A stretch of DNA of 64,000 bases from an uncultured Hyphomonadaceae bacterium (GCA_913057945.1 CAJXOF010000001.1:310001-374000), one strand, 5' to 3'. Shown: positions 8,470 to 18,336, counted from the stretch's first letter. The notes: generated by a model from the letters alone, not told the origin. A program made the numbers and translations.

Positions 8470-9722
8470 GCATTTGCCCTCTTGAAAATGTTGACCACAG
8501 CAACACCCTCCTCAATGCCAATTAGGCCGCCGCTGTTTTCGTGGATAGCGTGTCGGGCATCATCAACCTGGCGCTTTCCAGCTTCGCCGCGTAATTGGGT
8601 GACAAGCTCATGAATTTGCCCCAGCCCGGTTGCGCCGATGGGGTGGCCTTTGGACTCCAGCCCGCCAGACGGATTGATCGGGATTGAGCCGCCAATCGTG
8701 AAGTCCCCGCGTTCCGCTGCCGGGCCTGCTTCACCGATCGGAACTAACATCAAGTTCTCGGCGTGCATCAACTCACCAATCGCGGTTGCATCGTGCACCT
8801 CGGCAACGTCCATGTCTTCTGGTGAAAGGCAGGCCATTTCATACGCCCTCTCAGCGGCAATTCGCGCAACATGGCGTTCCGGTGCATCGGCGCTGCGCGC
8901 GGGGTTTCCACTTGCAACGGCGCTGGCCATAACCTGGACGGCTCGTGACGTAGTGGCACCAATCTTCCTCAAGCCTTCCTCATTGCAAAGGATGACCGCT
9001 GCAGCACCATCCGAGATCGGTGAGCACATTGGCAGCGTCAAAGGGTAAGTGATGGGAGGTGCTGAAAGAATTTCATCAATCGTGTAAGGCTGACGGTATT
9101 GCGAATACTCATTGTGCTCTGAATGCTGATGATTTTTCGCGGCTATCGCAGCAATCTGGCGCTGAGTCGTGCCATAGCGCTTCATATGGTTCCGGCCGAA
9201 CGCTGCGTAGATTTTCATGAATACGCTATAAGGGCGTTCAGATTCCGATCCCTCCGGTTCGGCAACACCTTCGCCCAACTGGAGAAGCCTTTTGGCATTC
9301 TCCTCAGGTGTCTCAACATCCCAACCGCCATCGAACACAGCGAACATCCTCGCCTTGTCAGGCACGTTCATTTTCTCGACACCCGCCGCCAGGACAACGT
9401 CCTGCATACCAGCCTTAAGCGCCTGAACAGCAAGGTGAAAGGAGGATGAACTGGACGCACAGGCGTTTTCAATATTGAATGCGGGAATACCTGTCAGCCC
9501 GATCTTGCTGAGCGCAACCTGGCCAGGAACAAAGGTTTGTCCCTGCAAGAAACCTTGGGTCGCACTGGAATGGTAAACTGCCTCCACGGCGGCCTTGGTG
9601 CAGCCTGCATCATCCGCCGCACGCAAAATGGCGGTGTCCAGCAATTCAGAAATACTTGCTTCCAGATGCCGCCCGAAATGCGTCATGCCGACGCCTACAA
9701 TATAAATCTTACTATCCGACAA
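8466..9722 (-). CDS. SCP2/SCPx-type thiolase
   Basis: 418 residues. The nucleophilic Cys lies in 'FNIENACASSSSSFHLAVQAL', followed by 'AAGVEKM', 'CSPISDGAAAVILCNEEG', 'VAEVHDATAIGELM' and the C-terminal 'NPSGGLESKGHPIGATGLGQIHELV'. This is the non-canonical thiolase class (SCPx, bacterial lipid-transfer thiolases) often used for branched or steroid side-chain acyl-CoAs, cleaving 3-ketoacyl-CoA to propionyl- or acetyl-CoA. Starts at TTG 9722, supported by a GGGGAG ribosome site 7-8 nt upstream. Overlaps the acyl-CoA dehydrogenase start. Confidence 0.9.
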   Translation of the reverse strand: MSDSKIYIVGVGMTHFGRHLEASISELLDTAILRAADDAGCTKAAVEAVYHSSATQGFLQGQTFVPGQVALSKIGLTGIPAFNIENACASSSSSFHLAVQALKAGMQDVVLAAGVEKMNVPDKARMFAVFDGGWDVETPEENAKRLLQLGEGVAEPEGSESERPYSVFMKIYAAFGRNHMKRYGTTQRQIAAIAAKNHQHSEHNEYSQYRQPYTIDEILSAPPITYPLTLPMCSPISDGAAAVILCNEEGLRKIGATTSRAVQVMASAVASGNPARSADAPERHVARIAAERAYEMACLSPEDMDVAEVHDATAIGELMHAENLMLVPIGEAGPAAERGDFTIGGSIPINPSGGLESKGHPIGATGLGQIHELVTQLRGEAGKRQVDDARHAIHENSGGLIGIEEGVAVVNIFKRANA

Positions 9723-9749
9723 GACTCTCTCCCCATCTACAGATGGCCG

Positions 9750-10556
9750 CTACTGGCCTGAATATTTCGGTGTTCGTTTCTCACTGAAGGCTGAAAGCCC
9801 TTCGAGGAAGTCAGCGGATTTTGCATGCGCTTCGAGATGGCGCATTTCCAACGCGATGGCTTCGCGCGCGGACAAGTGTGCGCTTCCGGCAACCATCTCC
9901 TTCATACGCTGAAGTACAAGCGGGCTTTTCTCCGCCAGCTTTGCAGCAAGCGCCTCTGCAGCCGATGACAAGTCGTCATCCTCAACAACTTGGCTTACAA
10001 ATCCGGCTTCACGAAACGCTTCCGCCGACCAATGATCGCCGGAGAATAGGAGATAATTCGCTTTCTTTTCGCCAACATACCTCGGCAAGAGAGATCCCCC
10101 GCCGCCCGGCAGAACACCAAAATTGGAATGGGCGTCGCCCAGCCGCGCACTGCGCGCCGCCATCACGACATCGCAGGTCATGGCTAGCTCCAGTCCGCCG
10201 GCCAAAGTCAATCCATTGAGCGCTGCAATTGTCGGCTTCGGCAAAGCACGAATAGCCAAAAACACGTTCTGAATGTCGCGAAGGAAGCCAAGAAACCCGG
10301 TATTGTCACCAGCCTGAACTTCCCCCAAAACGCCCTTCAGGTCAGCACCGCAGCAAAAGGCGCGCCCGCTCCCAGTGATAGTCAGCACTCGAATCTCATC
10401 GCGCTCGGCAACATCTTTCACACATTGCGCAAGTTCATTCACCATTAGAGCGGACAGTGCATTCATGCTGCTCGGACGCGTCAGGGTAATTCGTGCACAC
10501 GAATCTTCCGCCTCAAATTTCAGGGTTTCAAACGACAATTGTCCAATTCCAAGCAT
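9750..10556 (-). CDS. Enoyl-CoA hydratase/isomerase family protein
   Basis: About 268 residues from ATG 10556; an in-frame GTG at 10604 would add 16 residues but has no ribosome site. Crotonase-fold signatures: 'SGRAFCCGADLKGVLGEV' and 'ALPKPTIAALNGLTLAGGLELAMTCDVVMAA' forming the oxyanion hole, then 'FGVLPGGGGSLLPRYVG'. The Glu expected around GGGGS for hydratase chemistry is not obvious, so hydratase versus isomerase activity is unsure. It sits 27 bp upstream of the thiolase in the same direction. Confidence 0.88.
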   Translation of the reverse strand: MLGIGQLSFETLKFEAEDSCARITLTRPSSMNALSALMVNELAQCVKDVAERDEIRVLTITGSGRAFCCGADLKGVLGEVQAGDNTGFLGFLRDIQNVFLAIRALPKPTIAALNGLTLAGGLELAMTCDVVMAARSARLGDAHSNFGVLPGGGGSLLPRYVGEKKANYLLFSGDHWSAEAFREAGFVSQVVEDDDLSSAAEALAAKLAEKSPLVLQRMKEMVAGSAHLSAREAIALEMRHLEAHAKSADFLEGLSAFSEKRTPKYSGQ

Positions 10557-10704
10557 TGGGCCGCGTTCGCTCCAAAACTTGGCCCGTTCCAGATGAGGCT
10601 TCACTTTATCGGGCCAGAAAACTTATTGAACATCAGACGCATGTCACCGTGCGCCAAAGCGTCGTCAGTCGAGCCTCCCAAGGCAATGCAGAGCTCTAGC
10701 GATG

Positions 10705-11817
10705 TCAGCTATCGTCCAGCTGGCGCTCATTCTCGAGGAATTCCTGCGGGGACTGCCCCGTTAACCGGCGAAACGCACGGGAGAAATTGCTGGGGTCCTT
10801 GTATCCCAACAGATACGATATCTCCTTGATGGACCGACGACCTGTCCGCAAATAGCCGATAGCGAGATGCTGGCGAACATCGTCGAGCACGGTGTTGAAG
10901 GTTGTGCCCTCATCCTGTAATTGGCGCTGAAGACTTCGGTTACTTGTATTTAGCTCTCTTGAAACCGACTCCAGGGAGACAGCTCCATCCGGTAGCATTT
11001 CGACAATCGCCGCCCGGATCCGCGGAATAATTTGTTGTTCATCGAACCGGGCAATGTATTCCATCGCAATCTGGTCATTCCTTCGAACAATGTCGGAATT
11101 CGCGCCGCGCAGCACGCGCGTATAGTCCTTCTCGGCCACATGCAGCTCTAGACTGTCGTGACCATATTCGATCGGACAACAGAAAAAGGCATCAAATTCA
11201 TCCATCGCGACCTTACCAGGTTTCGGACGACGCATTCTTACCAAAACAGGAGAATAGTCCGCTCGGTAAACCATTCTGACGAAGCGAAGCACCGTCGCCA
11301 AAAAAACATCCTGGCGGACCGGCGGCACGTCTTCCTTGAGTTCAATGGAATGAATGAGGCACCCCTTCCTGATTTCAGACCTTGTCTCAGCAGAATGAGA
11401 AATTAGCCTGAAAAAACGATCAAACCGGTGGAAGAATGTTTCCAGCGTTCGGCTTGAGAACAATGAATACCCAAGCGCATGCATTGAGCCGGGCGTAATT
11501 CGCTCGGCCAGCTTCAGCCCGATCGTCTCATCACCTGTCGCCTCTACGATGAGCTCAATGAAGCGACTGAATCGTCTAGACCGCACCCTGGCATTCGGGT
11601 CCTGGAGAATATCAGGATCAACTTCCGCACGCCGCAGTAGATCTGGTACATCAATGGAAAAGTCAAATTCGTCCAATATGGCCACAATCTGTATGAGCCA
11701 GGATGCAATGACTGACCGCGTCTCACTCAATTCTGGTTGCGCTTTACCTGATGATGTGTGGTTCAAATATCGATTGTCCTGTACGACCGTCTTCGATGAC
11801 AAGCTTTGTCGGTTCAT
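10705..11817 (-). CDS. AraC-family transcriptional regulator, likely regulator of the catabolic cluster
   Basis: 370 residues. The N-terminal two thirds matches the arabinose-binding-like sensor domain ('PGSMHALGYSLFSSRTLETFF'); the C-terminus has two HTH motifs ('SRELNTSNRSLQRQLQDEGTTF' and 'IKEISYLLGYKDPSNFSRAFRRLTGQSPQEF'). It lies in the middle of the gene cluster, same strand, with 148 bp to the hydratase start and 38 bp after the acyl-CoA ligase. It differs clearly from the AraC at 131-1183. Inferred ligand is the pathway substrate or a CoA intermediate. Confidence 0.9.
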   Translation of the reverse strand: MNRQSLSSKTVVQDNRYLNHTSSGKAQPELSETRSVIASWLIQIVAILDEFDFSIDVPDLLRRAEVDPDILQDPNARVRSRRFSRFIELIVEATGDETIGLKLAERITPGSMHALGYSLFSSRTLETFFHRFDRFFRLISHSAETRSEIRKGCLIHSIELKEDVPPVRQDVFLATVLRFVRMVYRADYSPVLVRMRRPKPGKVAMDEFDAFFCCPIEYGHDSLELHVAEKDYTRVLRGANSDIVRRNDQIAMEYIARFDEQQIIPRIRAAIVEMLPDGAVSLESVSRELNTSNRSLQRQLQDEGTTFNTVLDDVRQHLAIGYLRTGRRSIKEISYLLGYKDPSNFSRAFRRLTGQSPQEFLENERQLDDS

Positions 11818-11855
11818 GACGGTTTGTCCAATTTTTGAACAGGATTGTACACGCT

Positions 11856-13526
11856 TCAGCCAATACTGCGGACCTGGCCGCCCCAGTATTTCTTACGTAC
11901 ATCCTTTCGCAACACCTTACCAACGACGCTCAGAGGCAGTTCCTCCACGAACAACACGGATTTTGGTGTTTTGAAAGATCCGATCTGCTCTTTTACATAG
12001 GCAATCAGGTCAGATTCGGCCACCTCAACAGAGTCGTTAAGGATGACTTCCGCATGTACAGCCTCGCCCCATTCTTCGTGGGGAACACCGACAACCGCTG
12101 ACATCAAAACGCCAGGATGGGAGTTGACTGCGGCCTCAACCTCAGTCGCATAGACATTGAAACCACCCGTGATGATCATGTCCTTCTTCCGATCAACCAG
12201 GTAGCAATATCCGTTTTCGTCCGTATATCCGATATCCCCTGACTTCCAGTATCCGTTGACGAATTCCTCCTTCGTCTTCTCTGGATTGCCTTCATAGCCA
12301 AGACAGGTTGAGCGCGATCGCAAATAGAACTCGCCGAGTTCGCCTACAGGAACTGGATTACCGTCATCATCGCAAACCGACAGTTCGATCCCGGTTGAGC
12401 GTCGACCCGCGGACGCGAGTCGGCCTTCAGTCTCGGCGTCCACGATATGATCTTTCTTGCTCAGGCAGAGGGTTGCCGCCAGATGTTCCGTGGAGCCGTA
12501 CACTTGTGTGAATATTGAACCGAATCGCTCAACCAGGAGCTTGGCCTTGGCCGGGCTCATGGGGGCCGCGCCATACAACACCGTGCGCAATGAGGATAGG
12601 TCATACTCTCGTGCTTCGGGCATTTCCAAAAGGCGGTACGCCAGAGTCGGTACGATGAAGGCGTGAGAAATCTTCTCTTGCTGGATATAGCGGCACCAGT
12701 TCTCCAGACTGGGCTCGTTCATTGTTACCGTGCAACCACCGCTGAACAGAACCGGCAAAAGCATCATACCGCTGCCATGGCTAATGGGAGCTATATGCAG
12801 CATGCGGCAGCCATCGAAGAAATCCGGGTCTGGAAGTGTCAGGAAACTATCGCGGCACCCCAGAATGTTGTCGATTGAATACTTCGCGCACTTGCTGTCA
12901 CCAGTCGTGCCTCCTGTAAAGCGCATGAGCACGACGTGCGTTCGATCATCGATTTCAATATCTGTGTTCTCTGTCGACGCGTTCGCCAAAAGATCGGGAA
13001 GGGCCAACACGCCTGAATATGGCTTGACCAGAGCATCCATCACAACAATCTGAATGCCGCGTTCGGTAAGCGGGCCAGCATGGGAGGCTAGGAGGTCATT
13101 CTCGATGAACGCGACTTTGGGCTTGACGATGTCGATCTGGCCAAGATGCGTTTCCAGGCTGTCGAGGTAGTTGGCATGACAACATGTTGCATAAGCTTTT
13201 GCAGCTGACCCCCAATGGAACAGGGAGAGATTGTCATTTTGCAGCATACAGACATATCGGTCGCCCGCGCCGAGATTCAGGTTTCCATTGAGAATATGTG
13301 CAATCTGATTGGTTATGATGTGATAGTCACGAAAACTCAGCCGGCGGCCACGCTCAAGATTCACAATCGCCTCACGATCTCCGAAGGATTCCGCGAGCCC
13401 TTGCATGACACGGCTGTAATTTACCCGCCCGCCTTCTGTCGAAACCAATGCTGCAGCAGAACTTGGAGCGACGTCAACAGGCATCAGTTCACGGTCATTG
13501 CGCTTTTTTGAGAAAATTCCGAACAC
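11856..13526 (-). CDS. AMP-forming acyl-CoA synthetase (fatty-acid/bile-acid-type CoA ligase)
   Basis: 556 residues of the ANL superfamily. Phosphate loop 'LMRFTGGTTGDSKCAKYS', A5 motif 'TQVYGSTEH', the hinge 'GYWKSGDIGYTDENGYCYLVDRKKDMIITGGFNVYATEVE', and the terminal catalytic Lys in 'LPLSVVGKVLRKDVRKKY'. It would activate the carboxylic acid made by the dehydrogenases to its CoA ester with ATP. GTG start at 13526 follows a GGGAGG site. Substrate length cannot be read, but the context points to a hydrophobic branched acid. Confidence 0.9.
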   Translation of the reverse strand: MFGIFSKKRNDRELMPVDVAPSSAAALVSTEGGRVNYSRVMQGLAESFGDREAIVNLERGRRLSFRDYHIITNQIAHILNGNLNLGAGDRYVCMLQNDNLSLFHWGSAAKAYATCCHANYLDSLETHLGQIDIVKPKVAFIENDLLASHAGPLTERGIQIVVMDALVKPYSGVLALPDLLANASTENTDIEIDDRTHVVLMRFTGGTTGDSKCAKYSIDNILGCRDSFLTLPDPDFFDGCRMLHIAPISHGSGMMLLPVLFSGGCTVTMNEPSLENWCRYIQQEKISHAFIVPTLAYRLLEMPEAREYDLSSLRTVLYGAAPMSPAKAKLLVERFGSIFTQVYGSTEHLAATLCLSKKDHIVDAETEGRLASAGRRSTGIELSVCDDDGNPVPVGELGEFYLRSRSTCLGYEGNPEKTKEEFVNGYWKSGDIGYTDENGYCYLVDRKKDMIITGGFNVYATEVEAAVNSHPGVLMSAVVGVPHEEWGEAVHAEVILNDSVEVAESDLIAYVKEQIGSFKTPKSVLFVEELPLSVVGKVLRKDVRKKYWGGQVRSIG

Positions 13527-13583
13527 AGAGACTGTCCTCCCTTTTGTCTACACCACCCTAAGATTGCTGCGTACAGGATCGAT

Positions 13584-15008
13584 TTAAAGCAGCTTTTTAA
13601 ATAGATTCAGCAACCAGCCCGTCTTCGAAGAATAGGGAGGCAGCAATTGGCTAAGCACACTGATCTTCGATTGTGAGAACACCGGCTTCAAATGACTGAA
13701 CCGCTCGAAACTTCCCGGCCCCAAATAGGATCCGATCCCGCTTTGCCCGATGCCGCCAAATGGAAGACGGCGCTGGAAGACGTGCATCACCGTGCCGTTC
13801 AGGGTCACGCCGCCAGCATGGGTTTCGCCAAGGATTTTTCGTCGACCTGCACTGTCTTTACCGAAATAGTAAAGTGCCAGTGGCCGCTCGCCAGCATTGA
13901 TGTACTCGATTACTTCGTCTTCCGTACGATAGGTCAGGATCGGCAGAATCGGCCCGAAAATCTCTTCCTGCATCAGCCCCATATCGCTTGCAACATTGGT
14001 CACAGCCAGCGGGGCTATTCGATGAGCAGCCTCGAACATGCCATCGCCACTGCCTGCGAGATTGGTCACTCCGGCACCTTTTGCGCGGGCGTCTTCAACC
14101 AGTCCCCGCAAACGGTCAAACTGCCGGTGATTTATAATGCTTGTATAGTCCTGATTGGCTTCGATCTCGCCAAAACACTTGTGCACCTGCCTGGCGAGCG
14201 CTGACACAAAGTCTTCTACACTCCCTTCTGGAACGAATGCGTAGTCGACACCGATGCACGTTTGTCCTGCGTTGAGGAGCTTGCCGAAAACAAGGCTCTG
14301 CGCGACTTCTGGAAAATGAGCACTTTTATCAATGATAATGGGGCACTTGCCGCCAAGCTCAAGCGTCACTGGTGTCAAATTGGCTGCGGCCGACTGGGCG
14401 ACTTTTTTACCTGTATTGGGCGAACCGGTGAAGAGAATATGATCGAATGGAAGAGACGTCATCTGCTGCGCGACATCCGGGCCGCCGATTACCACTGCCA
14501 TCTCTTCTTCTGAAAAATACTTGCGAACAAGACGCTGCGAAATTTCAGCTGAATGAGCCGAAATTTCACTTGGCTTGGCAATAATCCGGTTGCCAGCCGC
14601 CAACGCACCCGCCGCACCGGCGAATACTGTGCCATAGGGATAGTTCCAGGTTCCGAGAATGCCGACGACACCAAGGGGTTGCGGAATTAGCCGCGAAGAT
14701 CCCGGCAATCCAAACGTGTCAGTTTTGACACTGCGCGGCTTCATCCAGTGTTTTAAATGGCGCCGTGCAAATTTCACATCCGACAGAACCAGCATGATGT
14801 CTGTCAGGATGGTTTCATACCGGCTGCGTATTCCGAAATCAGCCGTAACCGCGTTAATGAGTTCGTCTTCATGCGTCTCGAACATTTTCCCAAGACGAGC
14901 CAGCAGGTCCATCCGGGTTTCATAGCTGCAGGACACCTGCTCTCGCGTGAGGGAACGCTGCAGGGTGAATATCCTCTCAAGCTCGGTGATGCCGGTTTCA
15001 ATCCCCAC
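13584..15008 (-). CDS. Coniferyl-aldehyde-dehydrogenase-like aldehyde dehydrogenase
   Basis: 474 residues. Contains 'LGVVGILGTWNYPYGTVFAGAAGALAAGNRIIAKPSE', 'ILFTGSPNTGKKVAQ', catalytic Glu in 'TLELGGKCPIII', catalytic Cys in 'NAGQTCIGVDYAFVP', and 'MQEEIFGPILPILTY'. This is the short membrane-associated ALDH class (CalB, fatty aldehyde ALDH3-like); the hydrophobic/basic C-terminus 'LLPPYSSKTGWLLNLFKKLL' may contact membranes. It would oxidise the aldehyde from the PQQ enzyme to the acid. GTG start overlaps the SDR stop (TAGTG). Confidence 0.9.
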   Translation of the reverse strand: MGIETGITELERIFTLQRSLTREQVSCSYETRMDLLARLGKMFETHEDELINAVTADFGIRSRYETILTDIMLVLSDVKFARRHLKHWMKPRSVKTDTFGLPGSSRLIPQPLGVVGILGTWNYPYGTVFAGAAGALAAGNRIIAKPSEISAHSAEISQRLVRKYFSEEEMAVVIGGPDVAQQMTSLPFDHILFTGSPNTGKKVAQSAAANLTPVTLELGGKCPIIIDKSAHFPEVAQSLVFGKLLNAGQTCIGVDYAFVPEGSVEDFVSALARQVHKCFGEIEANQDYTSIINHRQFDRLRGLVEDARAKGAGVTNLAGSGDGMFEAAHRIAPLAVTNVASDMGLMQEEIFGPILPILTYRTEDEVIEYINAGERPLALYYFGKDSAGRRKILGETHAGGVTLNGTVMHVFQRRLPFGGIGQSGIGSYLGPGSFERFSHLKPVFSQSKISVLSQLLPPYSSKTGWLLNLFKKLL

Positions 15009-15781
15009 TATCTCGCCCTCAAACGTGTTGCCGCATCGAGGCGAATTGTTTCACCATTCAAGTATCCATTCTCGACGATGAACTGGCATGCGTGTGCAAA
15101 TTCCATGGGGTCTCCGGCGCGGCGTGGCGCCTCGACAGTGTCGACCAGTGAAACGACCACCTTCTCACCCAGACTCTTCACCATCTGTGTCAAAAACAGC
15201 CCCGGTGCGATCGCGTTGACACGGACGCCGACGGCTCCGAGTTCCCGCGCCGCCGGCATGTTCATACCGATCACACCCGCCTTGGACGCTGAATAGCCGG
15301 CCTGACCTATTTGCCCTTCATAGGCGGCACCGGATGACACATTGATAACGACTCCCCGCTCGCCCAGATCGTCTGGTGCGTTCCTCGCCATGACGGCGAC
15401 GCATTTACTCATGACGTTGAACGTGCCGACGAGGTTGACCATGATCACCTTGGTGAACTTGTCGAGCTGACAAGGGTTGCCGTCCCGGTCGAGAATTTTG
15501 GTCGGTGCCGGAATGCCTGCCGCGTTGACAGCAATCTGAATGGCCCCGAATTTCTCGACGGTATTTGTCACCGCATCCGCAACCGATTGATCATCGGTCA
15601 CATCGACCTTGAAGAACTGGCAGACCTTGTTTCCAAGTTCGCCACAGAGCGCGTTTCCTGCGACTTCGCTCAGATCGAAGAGCGCGACGCGTGCGCCCTG
15701 CTCAACAAAACTGCGCGCCGCAGCAGCGCCTAGTCCAGAGGCACCACCTGTAACCACAGCGACTTTTCCATCGAGTTTCAT
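15008..15781 (-). CDS. SDR oxidoreductase, type-2 3-hydroxyacyl-CoA dehydrogenase-like (HSD17B10-like)
   Basis: 257 residues. Nucleotide motif 'VVTGGASGLGAAAARSF', 'VNAAG', catalytic Ser in 'VINVSSGAAYEGQIGQAGYSASKAG' with YxxxK, and 'RVNAIAPGLFLTQM'. The insertion 'PTKILDRDGNPCQLDKFTKVIMVNLVGTFNV' is typical of type-2 hydroxyacyl-CoA/17beta-hydroxysteroid dehydrogenases, so it most likely oxidises the 3-hydroxyacyl-CoA formed by the hydratase. ATG 15781 with AGGAG upstream. First enzyme gene downstream of the TonB receptor. Confidence 0.9.
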   Translation of the reverse strand: MKLDGKVAVVTGGASGLGAAAARSFVEQGARVALFDLSEVAGNALCGELGNKVCQFFKVDVTDDQSVADAVTNTVEKFGAIQIAVNAAGIPAPTKILDRDGNPCQLDKFTKVIMVNLVGTFNVMSKCVAVMARNAPDDLGERGVVINVSSGAAYEGQIGQAGYSASKAGVIGMNMPAARELGAVGVRVNAIAPGLFLTQMVKSLGEKVVVSLVDTVEAPRRAGDPMEFAHACQFIVENGYLNGETIRLDAATRLRAR

Positions 15782-15832
15782 GTTCGCAAGCTCCTGACCT
15801 GCTATTGTCAGCTTTCAACTGCTCAAGTCTGG

Positions 15833-15864
15833 AGCAGCCTCCCTTCGATGGAAAGGAGGCTGCT
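15833..15864 (-). terminator. Hairpin between TonB receptor and enzyme genes
   Basis: Perfect 10-bp inverted repeat agcagcctcc / ggaggctgct with a 12-nt loop, just downstream of the TonB receptor stop on the minus strand. No convincing U-run follows, so it may be an attenuating or RNA-stabilising hairpin rather than a full terminator. Confidence 0.5.
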
Positions 15865-15873
15865 ACAAGACGA

Positions 15874-18336
15874 TCAGAAATTTATACGGCCTTCGGCACC
15901 AATCACGCGCGGCTCTTCGATCCAGCCAACATACACGCCCGGGCTGAGTGGCGCGTCGACCGAGGCGGTATAGGTGGCTTCATCGGTTAGGTTGCGACCG
16001 AATACACGGAATTCGTAGCGGCCAAACTCCACCCCGACATGAGCATCGAATTTCGTATATCCTTCCTGAAACGCGTTCGGGTCGAGGTCGCCATCCAGGA
16101 ACATCTCGTCCTTGAAGTTGGCTCCAATCCGGGCATTCAGATCGAAATTCTCGAAACTGCGATTGAAGGCGAGATAGACGTTACCACTGAACTCGGGCGC
16201 AAAGGCCCCGCGTTCGCCGGCAAGGTCCTTGGTACCCACACCTGCAGAATCCGGGCATGTGCCCAAGCCCGTTTCGATCACTGAACACCCTGCCCCTGGG
16301 AAGGACTGGAATTCGTGATCGAGATAGGCGAACGCACCGCCAATCTCGATTTCGTCGCTGAGAAGGAACTGGCCATCAAGTTCCAGCCCCTGCACTTGAA
16401 GTTCAGCCGCGTTCCCAACCACGAAGCTTGTCCCACTCCACGAGGTTACCTGCAGGTCTTCTAACTCGCTTCGGAAAATGATTGCCCCGATGCGAGCACG
16501 GTCACCCATGAACTGGTGCTTGATACCAGCTTCCCAAGCCGTGACTTTCTCATCCTCAAATTCATGACCCGGACGCGGGCTCCCATCCGGTTCCGCCGTG
16601 TCAGGACTGAAATTGTAACCACCAGATTTATAGCCAGTGGAATAGGAAATATAGGCCGACCCGTTGTCAGCATACTGCCAGCGCAGTTTTACAGATGGAT
16701 CAAGATGATCTTCTGTTCGCGTATCGTTGAGGTCAGCAGCAAAGCGGTTGAGCAATGCGGCAAAAGTCGTTGCAGAGTTCAATCCATCTGCACCCCCAAC
16801 AGTAGCGGCGGCGGTTAGATATTCGGTTAGATCGGCAGACCCGATCGTGTCTGCGGGTGTGACAAGGCCAACGAAGTCTCGGGGTGTGCCGGCTCCAACA
16901 ACAACACTCTTATCGATGCTCTTCTCATCTTCGGAGTAACGCAAACCTAGTTCAAGTGTGACGCTGTCGGTCAGGTCAATGCCAAGCTCGCCAAAAAGCG
17001 CAATCGTTTCGGCTTGTTGATCGAAGAAAGTGCGTTGAGCAACGTTAACAATACCGCCGGGCAAAATCGATGTTGGCAAAACGCCAAATGTGCCATTGAA
17101 CGCCGTTGTCTCTTCAATATAAGCATCCTGGTTTTCATAATACAGCCCGCCCAAGAAATTTATGCGCCCATCCCAGTCTGTGGCAATGCGAAGTTCCTGG
17201 CTAAACATGTCCAGTTCTTCTTCATCAAGATTGTGAATGAAGCTGACAGGCAGAAAATCCACATCGTGATGTTGAGCGAAATCGAAAGAGGAGTAGCCAG
17301 TAATCGAAGTGAGGGTAAAGTTATCGAACTCCCATTCTGCCTTCACAGATCCGCTCAATGATTCGGTTGTCTCCGTGTCGGAGATTGGAGGATCGCCGAC
17401 ACGGAATGCGGGATTGCCGCTGAAGCTGACATAAGCGGTATCGCCAGTAGAAACTCCAAAGTCTGGATGAAGCATTTGTGAGAGCGCTATCGTGCTAGGC
17501 GTCGGCAGGCGATCATCAATCGCATTAATGGTAAGCTCCTTACCGACCCCGTCCATTTCAAGATAGCTCAGTTTCGTCTCAACGTTTAAACTCTCCGTTG
17601 GTTGCCAGGCGAGCGTCGCCCGGGCGAACATGTCTTCGCGCTCGGCTTCGTCGCGATCAAAGACACGGTTCTCAACATATCCGTCAGTTGTCGTATAACG
17701 AATTGCCAACCGGCCTGCCAAATTATCCGCCAAGCCCGCGGAAAAGACGCCCGAGTAGCTTTGCGTATTGAATTCTGGTTCCCAGGTGACACCGACCCAA
17801 CCATTGAGTTCCTCTCCGACTTCTGGCGAGGCCGTTTCAAGCTTGATCGCGCCAGCAACCGTGTTCTTACCGAATAGAACGCCTTGGGGCCCACGCAGAA
17901 CCTCGACTTGCTGCAGGTCGAACTGGGACTGTGAGAATTGGCGGCTGCGCGGCTGATAAACGCCATCCACATAAAGGCCAACCGATTGCTCGAATCCCTT
18001 GTTGATACCAGATCCGACACCTCGGATAAAGATGTTCGAGGTTTGCGCTCCCCGACCGACCTGCAGGCCCGGCACGCGCGCGGAAATCTGCTCAAGGTTC
18101 GTGACCCCTTGCGCTTCCAGCTCTGCTCCGGAAACGGCGGTCACGGCCACCGGCGCATTGATCAGCGTCTCGTCCCGTTTACGTGCCGTAACAGTCACTG
18201 TTGTCAGTCTTGCTTCCCGCTCCGCTTCTGTTTCGGCAGGGACATCTGCCACTTGCCCATAGGCCGGCGTGGCAAGGGCAATGGCGATCGGCAAAATTGC
18301 TGCGCCGCTCAAATTGAGTCTAAACTTCTGGTTCAT
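15874..18336 (-). CDS. TonB-dependent outer-membrane receptor
   Basis: 820 residues from ATG 18336, chosen for its GGGAGG site 7 nt upstream and because it begins directly with a signal peptide ('NLSGAAILPIAIALATPAYG'). Plug domain: 'TVTVTARKRDETLINAPVAVTAVSG', 'GVGSGINKGFEQSVGLYVDGVYQPR', 'VEVLRGPQGVLFGKNTVAGAI'. The barrel ends in 'GRINF' with the C-terminal Phe. This is the proteobacterial class common in sphingomonads and hyphomonads for uptake of hydrophobic or plant/sterol-type compounds. It heads the catabolic module and should import its substrate. Confidence 0.93.
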   Translation of the reverse strand: MNQKFRLNLSGAAILPIAIALATPAYGQVADVPAETEAEREARLTTVTVTARKRDETLINAPVAVTAVSGAELEAQGVTNLEQISARVPGLQVGRGAQTSNIFIRGVGSGINKGFEQSVGLYVDGVYQPRSRQFSQSQFDLQQVEVLRGPQGVLFGKNTVAGAIKLETASPEVGEELNGWVGVTWEPEFNTQSYSGVFSAGLADNLAGRLAIRYTTTDGYVENRVFDRDEAEREDMFARATLAWQPTESLNVETKLSYLEMDGVGKELTINAIDDRLPTPSTIALSQMLHPDFGVSTGDTAYVSFSGNPAFRVGDPPISDTETTESLSGSVKAEWEFDNFTLTSITGYSSFDFAQHHDVDFLPVSFIHNLDEEELDMFSQELRIATDWDGRINFLGGLYYENQDAYIEETTAFNGTFGVLPTSILPGGIVNVAQRTFFDQQAETIALFGELGIDLTDSVTLELGLRYSEDEKSIDKSVVVGAGTPRDFVGLVTPADTIGSADLTEYLTAAATVGGADGLNSATTFAALLNRFAADLNDTRTEDHLDPSVKLRWQYADNGSAYISYSTGYKSGGYNFSPDTAEPDGSPRPGHEFEDEKVTAWEAGIKHQFMGDRARIGAIIFRSELEDLQVTSWSGTSFVVGNAAELQVQGLELDGQFLLSDEIEIGGAFAYLDHEFQSFPGAGCSVIETGLGTCPDSAGVGTKDLAGERGAFAPEFSGNVYLAFNRSFENFDLNARIGANFKDEMFLDGDLDPNAFQEGYTKFDAHVGVEFGRYEFRVFGRNLTDEATYTASVDAPLSPGVYVGWIEEPRVIGAEGRINF

